From assembly GCF_002291145.1 (NCBI RefSeq), contig NZ_NTGE01000128.1, positions 49,342 to 113,341 on the forward strand: a DNA stretch of 64,000 bases, in the 5' to 3' direction. Source of the DNA: Streptomyces sp. SA15. Lineage in GTDB: Bacteria > Actinomycetota > Actinomycetes > Streptomycetales > Streptomycetaceae. Positions within the stretch are counted from its first letter, which is position 1. Each line of letters begins with the position of its first letter. Below are positions 1-9,460 of the stretch, in pieces. Under the pieces are notes generated by a model. It was not told the origin of the DNA. It was given only the letters and a program-made list of their open reading frames with translations, and made no database searches. Both the position numbers and the translations under genes were made by a program.

Positions 1-1032
1 CCCCGTCAGCCGCCAACGCCCCGTGTTCCAGGGACAGAAGTCGTCCTCGACCTCGAACACCACGTCCACCGGCGCCTGATACGTCCGCGCCTCCAGCGCA
101 GCCCCGACATCGACCAGCCGCACGTACAAGGAGTCCCGCACGCGCGGCAGGCACCGCCGGACGTCCGACACCAGGTACTGCCAGTCGTCGTCGACCGGCC
201 GCCCCCCGGTGACCAGCGTCGACGTCAGGTCGATCCCGAACAGGAAGCGCCACAGTGCCGCGCGCGCCACCGGGTCCAGCGCGGTCAGGTCCTGGAGGAT
301 CACCGCCCCCTTGGCCCCGGCCAGTTCCCACTCCGGCTTCACCCGGAACCGCGCGTACCCGACCGTCTCACCACCCCGCTCGGCGACGACGCACTGCAAC
401 GGCGACGCTCCGTCCCGCTCCTTCTCCGGGTCGAGCAGCCCCAGCCGCTCCCAGCCGGGCATCCGGGCCAGCATTCCCGGCCGCAGCGGTACCAGCCGCG
501 CGTACACCGCCTCGCAGGCGTCGAGGACGTCGGCGGGCGCCGCGTACCGCAGCCGTACGTCATCGGTGCCGTCCGGCACCGACAGGCTGACGCGGTTGGT
601 GTCGATCTCGGACTGGATCTGAAAGGTGGCCGCCCCGTAACCGAACCGGCCGTAGATCGCCGGCTCGGAGGCCGTGAGCACGGCCAGCGGCTCGCCCCAG
701 GAGCGCACGTCGTCCAACTGCCGCCGCATCATGGACGTCAGCACCCCGCGCCGCCGATGCGTGGCGGCCACGCTGACCATGGTCACGCCCGCGGCCGGCA
801 CCGAGGCCCCGCCCGGTACGGTCAGCCGGAAGCTGAACGCCCCCGCCGTCCCCACGACGACGTCCCCGTCCCACGCGCCGATCGAACGGTCCGTCTCCGT
901 CAGCGCGTTCCACAGCTCCCGCTCCTCGGACGGCTCTGAGACCCCACCGAAGGCGCGGATCAGATTGTCGTACCACTGATCCCAGTCGTCCGCCCGCAGC
1001 ACTCGCAAGTCAGTACCGATGTCAGTCCCCAT
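1..1032 (-). CDS. GNAT family N-acetyltransferase, Eis-like (3' end beyond the window)
   Basis: The frame reads leftwards from ATG at 1032 to the window edge without a stop, so the C-terminus (about 60 to 80 residues in this family) is missing. The protein starts MGTDIGTDLRVLRADDWDQW and has the acetyl-CoA binding pattern of GNAT enzymes around residues 90 to 105 (VSVAATHRRRGVLTSMMRR), followed by LTASEPAIYGRFGYG. That layout, with a second GNAT-like half after it, is typical of the Eis (enhanced intracellular survival) group, which in other actinomycetes acetylates amino groups of aminoglycosides or proteins. The substrate here cannot be read from sequence. It is divergent from the phosphatase gene at 1195 with a 162-base shared promoter region. 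Confidence 0.85.
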   Translation of the reverse strand, partial: MGTDIGTDLRVLRADDWDQWYDNLIRAFGGVSEPSEERELWNALTETDRSIGAWDGDVVVGTAGAFSFRLTVPGGASVPAAGVTMVSVAATHRRRGVLTSMMRRQLDDVRSWGEPLAVLTASEPAIYGRFGYGAATFQIQSEIDTNRVSLSVPDGTDDVRLRYAAPADVLDACEAVYARLVPLRPGMLARMPGWERLGLLDPEKERDGASPLQCVVAERGGETVGYARFRVKPEWELAGAKGAVILQDLTALDPVARAALWRFLFGIDLTSTLVTGGRPVDDDWQYLVSDVRRCLPRVRDSLYVRLVDVGAALEARTYQAPVDVVFEVEDDFCPWNTGRWRLTG

Positions 1033-1194
1033 GGCCCATGCCTATCAGGGCATCGCGGGACGGGCCAGGGAATTTCGACGTGATGGCGGCACGGTGGCTT
1101 CCTGTGAAGTTCACTGTGAAGTTGAACCTCGGACGGGGGACAAGTGGGACCTCCCGTGCCAAGCAGCTGGTCCGATGGATAGGGTCCCGAACTA

Positions 1195-2376
1195 ATGGCA
1201 GCAGGACGAGAGCGGCGCGCGGAAGCCGAGACGTTCACGGCCCGGTTGAAGATGCAGTGGCACCGGGCCCGCGTCGGCCTGCGCCGAAGCGCCGTCGACT
1301 ACTTCCGGGGCGACGGATCGGACTGGGTCGCGCTCGCCGGCCTGCTCCTGACCGTCCCGCTGATCGCGGCCACCACCCTGGCGAACTCGGTGTGGTGCTC
1401 ACCGGCCGCGCTGGTCCTGCCGATCGTCGCGGGCGGCCTGCTGCTGCGCCCGGCGAGCCTGCTGGGCCTGTACGCGGCGGCGGCGACGGCGTTGATCGTG
1501 GAGTCGGTGCAGCTGGGGCCGTACACGGAAGGCCCGTCCCGCGTCACCCCCGGCGTCGTGCTCGTGGTCGCCGCCTGCGGCTTCTTCGGCCTGCTGATCG
1601 CCCAGTTCCGCAGCCGGGTCGGCGTGCCCTGGCGGCGCGGCGGCACGATGCTCTTCGACCTGCGCGAACGCATCCGGGTGCAGAGCAAGCTGCCGCAGCT
1701 CCCGCGCGGCTGGCACCGGGAGATGGCGCTGCGCCCGGCGGGCGGCCAGTCGTTCTCGGGCGACTTCGTGGTCGCGGCCCGCACGAACGGCGGCCGCACG
1801 CTGGAGGTCGTCCTCACGGACGTGTCCGGCAAGGGCATGGACGCGGGCTCGCGCGCACTGCTGCTGTCGGGCGCCTTCGGCGGCCTGCTCGGCTCGCTCC
1901 CCCCGCACGCCTTCCTGCCCGCGGCCAACGGTTATCTGCTGCGCCAGGACTGGGACGAGGGCTTCGCGACCTCCATCCACCTGGTCCTGGACCTGGACTC
2001 GGGCGACTACGAGCTGTACTCCGCCGGGCACCCGCCGGGGCTCCAGCTCAGCGCGGGCAGCGGCCGTTGGGAGGAGAAGACGGCGGAAGGCCCGCTCCTC
2101 GGCGTGTACGACGGCGCGCAGTTCGACCCCGTGAAGGGCTCGCTGCGCCCCGGGGACGTGTTGATGCTGTTCACGGACGGTCTGGTGGAAACCTCCGACC
2201 GGGACATCGTCGAGGGCATAGACCGCCTCACCGGCGAGGCCGACCGCTACGTCGCCGGCGGCTTCCACGGAGCCGCCTGGCACCTGATCGAGGCGGTGGC
2301 GAAGGACGTCAACGACGACCGGGCGCTGCTGCTGATCTGCCGGGAGGGACCGACGGCGGCGATGTCCGCCCGCTGA
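1195..2376 (+). CDS. Membrane-anchored PP2C/SpoIIE-type serine phosphatase
   Basis: 393 residues. Three to four hydrophobic segments between about residues 42 and 140 form a membrane anchor, followed by a cytoplasmic SpoIIE-type PP2C domain. Visible PP2C motifs are GDFVVAAR (metal-binding Asp), DVSGKGMDAGSRA, SAGHPPGL and LFTDGLVE, ending with the late NDDRALLLI motif. Such Streptomyces proteins usually dephosphorylate anti-sigma-factor antagonists. No sensor domain beyond the membrane part is visible, and no antagonist or kinase gene is adjacent. ATG 1195 was chosen; AGGG lies 9 bases upstream, and TAGGGT at 1180 could alternatively be a -10 box. Confidence 0.88.
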   Translation: MAAGRERRAEAETFTARLKMQWHRARVGLRRSAVDYFRGDGSDWVALAGLLLTVPLIAATTLANSVWCSPAALVLPIVAGGLLLRPASLLGLYAAAATALIVESVQLGPYTEGPSRVTPGVVLVVAACGFFGLLIAQFRSRVGVPWRRGGTMLFDLRERIRVQSKLPQLPRGWHREMALRPAGGQSFSGDFVVAARTNGGRTLEVVLTDVSGKGMDAGSRALLLSGAFGGLLGSLPPHAFLPAANGYLLRQDWDEGFATSIHLVLDLDSGDYELYSAGHPPGLQLSAGSGRWEEKTAEGPLLGVYDGAQFDPVKGSLRPGDVLMLFTDGLVETSDRDIVEGIDRLTGEADRYVAGGFHGAAWHLIEAVAKDVNDDRALLLICREGPTAAMSAR

Positions 2377-2462
2377 TACATATTTCGCATCGTTTGTCCA
2401 CGTACGCTCCCATGGTTTGGTCATGGGTTTGTGCGACCTCTGTAACTACCCCTGGTTCTCGA

Positions 2463-2492
2463 TTGCATGAGCAATCGTGAGGTTGGTAGAGA
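2463..2492 (+). promoter_or_regulatory. Candidate promoter of esx cassette 1
   Basis: TTGCAT (2463-2468) and TAGAGA (2487-2492) are separated by 18 bases. The same two hexamers with the same spacing precede cassette 2 at 8069, although the flanking sequence is otherwise diverged. TTGCAT overlaps a small palindrome (GATTGC, four bases, GCAATC) that is not intact in the second copy. Confidence 0.5.
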
Positions 2493-2538
2493 TGTAATGC
2501 ACACGATGTGATGGTGGGGACCTGACGGGGAGGCGTGC

Positions 2539-2871
2539 ATGAAGTTCGACATGGGTGCGCAGACACTGTCCACGCTGCAGCGTGATTCGCGGGGATCGAG
2601 CGACGACCTCGGCACGCTGATCCGGCAGTTGGTGCAGGCGGCACAGCCGCTGGAGGGCAAGTTCAACGGTTCGGGCCGCGTGATGTTCGACCAGTTCAAG
2701 GCGCAGGCCGACAGGATCACTTCGGATCTGAACGGGTCCCTGTCGGCCATCCTCGGCGGTCAGTCGGGCATGGACTCCGCGTTCAGCTCGGGTGACCAGG
2801 AGCAGGGCGACAACGCGCGGCAGCAGATGAGCGCCGCCAACTTCGACGCGGCGCGCTTCGGCGGGCGCTGA
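2539..2871 (+). CDS. WXG100-like small T7SS substrate, cassette 1 copy
   Basis: 110 residues, all helical in appearance, with two amphipathic stretches joined by a turn near residues 42 to 48 (KFNGSGR). The size, helix-turn-helix layout and place at the head of a T7SS locus match the WXG100/ESAT-6 superfamily. The Trp-x-Gly turn motif is replaced by Asn-Gly-Ser-Gly and there is no tryptophan in the protein. It is nearly identical to the protein at 8162, differing only in the last dozen residues. The start ATG has GGGGAGG 5 bases upstream. It is presumably exported through EccC as a pair with the next gene product; that role is inferred. Confidence 0.78.
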   Translation: MKFDMGAQTLSTLQRDSRGSSDDLGTLIRQLVQAAQPLEGKFNGSGRVMFDQFKAQADRITSDLNGSLSAILGGQSGMDSAFSSGDQEQGDNARQQMSAANFDAARFGGR

Positions 2872-2894
2872 GCCTCCTTCTGCGGAGCTTCCTT

Positions 2895-2930
2895 CTGGAG
2901 CTCCGTCTGTGCCTGGAGCTCCGTCTGTGC
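2895..2930 (+). repeat. 18-bp direct repeat, two copies
   Basis: CTGGAGCTCCGTCTGTGC occurs twice head to tail (2895-2912 and 2913-2930) between the two WXG100-like genes of cassette 1. Cassette 2 has an unrelated 16-bp tandem repeat at the equivalent place. Confidence 0.9.
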
Positions 2931-2964
2931 GGACTTTCTTTCAACTCTCGGGGAGTGGTGTGTG

Positions 2965-3279
2965 ATGGCGGGTGCGGGAGCGGACCGTCGCTCGTACGAC
3001 ACGGGCGCGTCGGCGGACGCCCAGTCCAACATCCAGGTGGTGATCGGCCGTCTGGAAGAGGTGATCGCGAACCGTGACCGTCAGGTCAAGGCGGCGATGG
3101 CGGACTTCACGGCGGATGGCGTGGCGGACGAGTACCACGGCAAGGAACAGCGGTGGAACAACGCCTCGCAGGAAGTGAAGAACATCATCGGCCTGCTGAA
3201 GTCGACGCTGGAGAAGAACGACGGTACGGCGCAGTCGACGATCCAGCGGGCGAAGGCCGCGGTCGACAACATCGGCTGA
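2965..3279 (+). CDS. WXG100-like partner protein, cassette 1 copy
   Basis: 104 residues, predicted helical hairpin. It lacks a canonical WxG turn but contains YHGKE, which fits the Y-x-x-x-D/E export signal of ESX substrates, just before the single tryptophan (EQRWNN). It is virtually identical to the protein at 8635. ATG 2965 is preferred over GTG 2962 because GGGAG is 9 bases upstream. It probably forms a heterodimer with the product of 2539, as EsxA-EsxB do. Confidence 0.78.
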   Translation: MAGAGADRRSYDTGASADAQSNIQVVIGRLEEVIANRDRQVKAAMADFTADGVADEYHGKEQRWNNASQEVKNIIGLLKSTLEKNDGTAQSTIQRAKAAVDNIG

Positions 3280-3404
3280 GTGTGGTGTAGGGCAGGGCGT
3301 ACGGCCGTGGGGTTCTCTATATGAGGGCCCCAGGTCTGTCTGTAGGGCTTTAGGGCTGTGTAGGGCTGTAGGACTGTGGGAATTTCGGGGATTCGGGGGC
3401 TGTC

Positions 3405-3797
3405 GTGCCGGGCTGGGATCTGAAACCGCAGGGTATTTCGCATGTTCTGAAGACGACGGGTGAGACGGCGTCGAACATGGAGAAGTATGCGAAGGCGTTC
3501 GGGGAGCACTTGACGTCGGCGGCGACGAGCGCGGGCACGGTTTCCGCCGAGGGTGGCGGTGGCGGCGAGGGCGGCGAGAAGGCCGCGGGTGGTTTGGTGG
3601 CCCTTGCCTTGTCGCAGTATGCGGAGCGGGCGTCGAAGGATCTGCAGTTCGTGGCGGCTCGGGCGGGTAAGTCGTTGCAGGGTGCGGCGGATGCCACGAC
3701 GGCGTATTTGAACGGCGATCAGGAGATGGCGGCGGAGGCTCAGCGCAACACGCTGTCCGCGCCGAAGCTTGATATGCCGGGGGTGGGCAAGGCGTGA
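3405..3797 (+). CDS. DUF6507-like T7SS-associated protein, cassette 1 copy
   Basis: 130 residues beginning MPGWDLKPQGI, with a glycine-rich break at residues 46 to 57 and a predicted helix carrying a repeated Ala pattern. From memory it matches the DUF6507 family of small EspC/WXG-like proteins; the family name should be confirmed by search. It is near-identical to the protein at 9068. GTG 3405 has GGGGG 5 bases upstream. In cassette 2 the equivalent gene overlaps the toxin start; here only a 21-codon open frame follows (GTG 3794), so no toxin is encoded. Confidence 0.75.
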   Translation: MPGWDLKPQGISHVLKTTGETASNMEKYAKAFGEHLTSAATSAGTVSAEGGGGGEGGEKAAGGLVALALSQYAERASKDLQFVAARAGKSLQGAADATTAYLNGDQEMAAEAQRNTLSAPKLDMPGVGKA

Positions 3798-3932
3798 ACA
3801 GCAGCGGCCGCAGCTCCTCGAACTCCTCGACTTGCTCACGCCGAAATCCCTCCCCCTGAGGTCAGAGTTCCGCCGCCGAGCCCGGGGGCCCCGGAGCCCG
3901 CAGCCCGACCCCGGGCCAGTTGCTGATGCCGT

Positions 3933-4406
3933 TCAGTGGAACTGCCCGGGCTCGTAGTTGCCGGCCGGCTGCTGGGTGATGATGTTCAGCCGGTTCACCG
4001 TGTTCATGAAGGAGACCAGAAGCACCAGGGCGGTGAGCTGCTCCTCGTCGTAGTGCTTGGCGGCGTACGCCCACACCGCGTCGCTGACCCCACCGGCCGC
4101 ATCCGCGACCCGGGTCCCCTCCTCCGCCAGCTGAAGCGCGGCACGCTCGGCATCGGTGAAGACCGTGGCCTCCCGCCATGCCACGACCAGGTTCAGCCGC
4201 ACCGAGGTCTCACCGGCAGCGGCGGCATCCTTGGTGTGCATGTCGATGCAGGCGGCGCAGCCGTTGATCTGACTCACGCGAAGCGCCACCAACTCCTGCG
4301 TGGCGGTCGGCAGGGGCGAGTCCTTGAGCGCCTTGCCCGCCGACATGAAGTACTTGAGGGCCTTGCCGGCGGTCGGGCTGGCGAAGTAGTTCAGTCGCGC
4401 GTCCAT
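3933..4406 (-). CDS. Carboxymuconolactone decarboxylase / AhpD-like peroxidase-fold protein
   Basis: 157 residues. The core motif NGCAACIDMHTKDAAAAG holds the Cys-x-x-Cys and the following His typical of AhpD-like alkylhydroperoxidases (CMD family), with the expected ELVALRVSQ helix before it. AhpD proteins use these cysteines for thiol-based peroxide reduction. The gene sits alone on the minus strand between the two T7SS cassettes and has no obvious partner such as ahpC or a sigma factor. ATG 4406 has an AGGAGC-type site upstream. Confidence 0.9.
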   Translation of the reverse strand: MDARLNYFASPTAGKALKYFMSAGKALKDSPLPTATQELVALRVSQINGCAACIDMHTKDAAAAGETSVRLNLVVAWREATVFTDAERAALQLAEEGTRVADAAGGVSDAVWAYAAKHYDEEQLTALVLLVSFMNTVNRLNIITQQPAGNYEPGQFH

Positions 4407-4562
4407 CGTGTGCTCCTCTGTGGTCGTCAGTGGCTACACCCCTGAGACGGGGTAGCCCGGCATCCTGTGACATGGGCGAATGTGACCTGCGTCTCCCCGT
4501 TGTCGCAGTTTCGCGGCCGTCCTCGCCCCGTCGGTGCGGATCGTGCCGACCCCGGGCATGCG

Positions 4563-4600
4563 AGAGGGGCCCTTCCCGAGGTCTCGGGAAGGGCCCCTCT
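4563..4600 (-). terminator. Perfect 18-bp hairpin after the LAxTG protein gene
   Basis: AGAGGGGCCCTTCCCGAG (4563-4580) pairs perfectly with 4583-4600 around a two-base loop. It lies 25 bases beyond the stop codon of the minus-strand gene at 4625-6952 and also faces the 5' end of the AhpD-like gene, so it most likely ends the former transcript. Confidence 0.85.
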
Positions 4601-4624
4601 GCTGTTCTGCCGGTGCTGCGCGGG

Positions 4625-6952
<2,328 letters not shown>

Positions 6953-7159
6953 GAGTGTGTGCGTTTCCCGGGAGCCCCACGGGTTCCGTCTTGTGTCCTG
7001 TGCGGCGCCGGGCCCCCGATGGTCGTATGGCGTCGCACAAGGCCCACCACACTAGGGCTCCACTTCGCTGCCGCAACGCGGTTTTGAGCGTGTGTCATGT
7101 GTCAACTCCGTGCAGATATGTGGTCGTTGTCGTCAGGTCGGGGGTTAGGCTTGGCTGCC

Positions 7160-7705
7160 GTGAGCGATGAAACCTGGGGTGAAGAAGACGAGCACGCGAT
7201 CGCCGAGCGCATCGACAAGGCGCACGCCGACAACCCGCGCCTGACGGCGTGGCTGGCCGAGCAACAAGGCCGCTTCGAGGAGTGGGAGAGGCGGCACGGC
7301 GGTGGCTGGGACTTCTCCGAACGCTCCCTCGACCGGCTCGAAGCCCGCATCCGCGAACACTTCACCAGCGTGGATGACCTGCTTGCCGGCGAACACACAC
7401 CCCTGGCACAGGTTGCCTGCTGGTACCTCGGCGAAGTCCACAACCGGCTCCGCGGCACCCAGTGGCGCATGGACCCCGACCCGGCCGACACCCACCCGTG
7501 GTCCGAGCGACCGTATGTGATCGTCCCGTTCGACAGGATCAACAACTACCGGGACGAAGAAGGCATCGACTACGACGCCCGCCCCCAACACGCCCCCCTG
7601 TCCAGCTTCATGAACCTCCTGCGCAGCCCCGTCGACCGCGCCGGGATGCTCGCCGGAGCGCCGTCGCTGCGCGCCGAGCTCGACGACTACGAGCCGAACG
7701 CCTGA
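7160..7705 (+). CDS. Hypothetical acidic protein next to the T7SS cassettes
   Basis: 181 residues, rich in Asp, Glu and Arg, no membrane segment or signal peptide, and no family I recognise. GTG 7160 starts MSDETWGEEDEHAIAERID. The sequence TAGGCT lies at 7146-7151, only 8 bases before this GTG, so a leaderless transcript is possible. It is divergent from the LAxTG protein gene. Its size, acidity and position between secreted-protein genes would suit an immunity protein, but nothing in the sequence proves that. Confidence 0.6.
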   Translation: MSDETWGEEDEHAIAERIDKAHADNPRLTAWLAEQQGRFEEWERRHGGGWDFSERSLDRLEARIREHFTSVDDLLAGEHTPLAQVACWYLGEVHNRLRGTQWRMDPDPADTHPWSERPYVIVPFDRINNYRDEEGIDYDARPQHAPLSSFMNLLRSPVDRAGMLAGAPSLRAELDDYEPNA

Positions 7706-7902
7706 CGTGCTGCCGCGTACTCTCGCGGCCGGGCCGCCCTTGTCGTCCTCGCCGCCGACTTCCTCACCGGCCTCATCCTGTTCGGGCTGGCCCTCTTGAG
7801 CCGCATTCAGCTCATCGACTGGTGCGACGACGCTGTCTGAGGCTTGGCGAGCGGGCCCCCATGGGGTTGGAGCCTTTGGGCCGGCGTTGATGGGATCGAG
7901 GG
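7706..7902 (+). other. Intergenic stretch with a possible gene remnant
   Basis: One frame from 7712 to 7840 reads RAALVVLAADFLTGLILFG and on to IDWCDDAV and a stop. It looks like the end of a membrane protein but has no start codon. It may be a decayed gene or chance in GC-rich DNA. Confidence 0.3.
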
Positions 7903-7984
7903 GTGATTGGCAGATCTGTTCCACCCCCGCGAGGGAAAACCCCAGGTCATGTGGCTGTGCCGGTGGAACAGATCTGCCAATCAC
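7903..7984. repeat. Perfect 23-bp inverted repeat with 36-bp loop
   Basis: The arm at 7903-7925 (GTGATTGGCAGATCTGTTCC and three more bases) is exactly complementary to 7962-7984. The arms contain the palindrome CAGATCTG. It lies 85 bases before the cassette 2 promoter and has no T-tract. It could be the end of a short mobile element, a regulator site or a terminator for the gene ending at 7705. Confidence 0.85.
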
Positions 7985-8068
7985 TGGGTGAGCGCCTGAT
8001 TTGTTCTCGCCGCGAGTAACGGACTCCGGTCCGAGTTGTGGTGCTTCTGTGAGTGCCGGGGACCTTGA

Positions 8069-8098
8069 TTGCACAGGCAACTGGCGAGTTGATAGAGA
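8069..8098 (+). promoter_or_regulatory. Candidate promoter of esx cassette 2
   Basis: TTGCAC (8069-8074), 18 bases, then TAGAGA (8093-8098). It matches the hexamers and spacing at 2463-2492 before cassette 1. Confidence 0.5.
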
Positions 8099-8161
8099 TG
8101 ATTGGGAATGGATGAGGTGGGCCGGGGTCGGCCGCCGTAGGAGCCCGACGGGGGAGGCATC

Positions 8162-8488
8162 GTGAAGTTCGACATGGGTGCGCAGACACTGTCCACGCTG
8201 CAGCGTGATTCGCGGGGGTCGAGCGACGACCTCGGCACGCTGATCCGGCAGTTGGTGCAGGCGGCGCAGCCGCTGGAGGGCAAGTTCAACGGTTCGGGTC
8301 GCGTGATGTTCGACCAGTTCAAGGCGCAGGCCGACAGGATCACTTCGGATCTGAACGGGTCGCTGTCGGCGATCCTCGGCGGTCAGTCGGGGATGGACTC
8401 CGCGTTCAGCTCGGGTGACCAGGAGCAGGGTGACAACGCGCGGCAGCAGATGGGCGCCGCCAACTTCGATGCGGCTCGGTTCCGCTGA
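8162..8488 (+). CDS. WXG100-like small T7SS substrate, cassette 2 copy
   Basis: 108 residues. Apart from the last few residues and one Ser to Gly change it equals the protein at 2539. It starts with GTG here (ATG in cassette 1), with GGGGGAGG upstream. The same Asn-Gly-Ser-Gly turn replaces WxG. It heads a run that continues to the toxin at 9457, so it is the copy most likely co-expressed with the toxin. Confidence 0.78.
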   Translation: MKFDMGAQTLSTLQRDSRGSSDDLGTLIRQLVQAAQPLEGKFNGSGRVMFDQFKAQADRITSDLNGSLSAILGGQSGMDSAFSSGDQEQGDNARQQMGAANFDAARFR

Positions 8489-8544
8489 TCCGGTGATCCG
8501 CTGATCCGGTGATCCGCTGATCCGGTGATCCGCTGAGCCGGTGA
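8481..8544 (+). repeat. 16-bp tandem repeat, four copies
   Basis: TCCGCTGATCCGGTGA is repeated at 8481, 8497, 8513 and 8529 (the last with one change), followed by a decayed fifth half. The array starts inside the last codons of the gene at 8162 and fills the gap to the next gene. Confidence 0.92.
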
Positions 8545-8634
8545 TCCGCTGAGTCGCGCTCGCCGGGGCCGAGTTGAGGTTCCGGTTTCGTCGGTTTTGT
8601 TCTGTCTGCTGGTTTTTTCGAGGAGTGGTGTGTG

Positions 8635-8949
8635 ATGGCTGGTGCGGGTTCGGATCGTCGGTCGTACGACACGGGTGCGTCGGCGGATGCTCAGTCCAAC
8701 ATCCAGGTGGTGATCGGCCGTCTGGAAGAGGTGATCGGTAACCGTGACCGTCAGGTGAAGGCTGCGATGGCGGACTTCACGGCGGATGGCGTGGCGGATG
8801 AGTACCACGGCAAGGAACAGCGGTGGAACAACGCTTCGCAGGAAGTGAAGAACATCATCGGCCTGCTGAAGTCGACGCTGGAGAAGAACGACGGTACGGC
8901 GCAGTCGACGATTCAGCGAGCGAAGGCCGCGGTCGACAACATCGGCTGA
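8635..8949 (+). CDS. WXG100-like partner protein, cassette 2 copy
   Basis: 104 residues, differing from the protein at 2965 at only a few positions (for example Ile-Gly-Asn for Ile-Ala-Asn). It carries the YHGKE export-type motif. GAGGAG lies 9 bases before ATG 8635; GTG 8632 is an alternative start. Confidence 0.78.
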   Translation: MAGAGSDRRSYDTGASADAQSNIQVVIGRLEEVIGNRDRQVKAAMADFTADGVADEYHGKEQRWNNASQEVKNIIGLLKSTLEKNDGTAQSTIQRAKAAVDNIG

Positions 8950-9067
8950 CGGTCGGTCCGGTTCGACGTCTGCCGTGATCATCCGTCCTGGGGCTGTGTG
9001 TTTGGTCGTTCTCCGGCTCTCCAGGGCTGTTTGTTTCGGTTTCGGAAGTTAGGTAACGGGGGTTTCG

Positions 9068-9460
9068 GTGCCCGGCTGGGATTTGAAGCCGCAGGGTATT
9101 TCGCATGTTCTGAAGACGACGGGTGAGACGGCGTCGAACATGGAGAAGTATGCGAAGGCGTTCGGGGAGCACTTGACCTCGGCGGCGACGAGCGCGGGCA
9201 CGGTTTCCGCCGAGGGTGGCGGTGGCGGCGAGGGCGGCGAGAAGGCCGCGGGTGGTCTTGTGGCCCTTGCCTTGTCGCAGTATGCGGAGCGGGCGTCGAA
9301 GGATCTGCAGTTCGTGGCGGCTCGGGCGGGTAAGTCGTTGCAGGGTGCGGTGGATGCCACGACGGCGTATTTGAACGGCGATCAGGAGATGGCGGCGGAG
9401 GCTCAGCGCAATACGCTGTCGGCGCCGAAGCTTGATATGCCGGGGGTGGGCAAGAGGTGA
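9068..9460 (+). CDS. DUF6507-like T7SS-associated protein, cassette 2 copy
   Basis: 130 residues, a near-identical twin of the protein at 3405 (one Ala to Val change at residue 98 region and a different last residue). Its stop TGA overlaps the GTG start of the toxin gene at 9457, so the two are probably translationally coupled. In other T7SS loci small helical proteins at this position act as chaperones or co-secreted partners of the toxin; that is the best guess here. Confidence 0.77.
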   Translation: MPGWDLKPQGISHVLKTTGETASNMEKYAKAFGEHLTSAATSAGTVSAEGGGGGEGGEKAAGGLVALALSQYAERASKDLQFVAARAGKSLQGAVDATTAYLNGDQEMAAEAQRNTLSAPKLDMPGVGKR

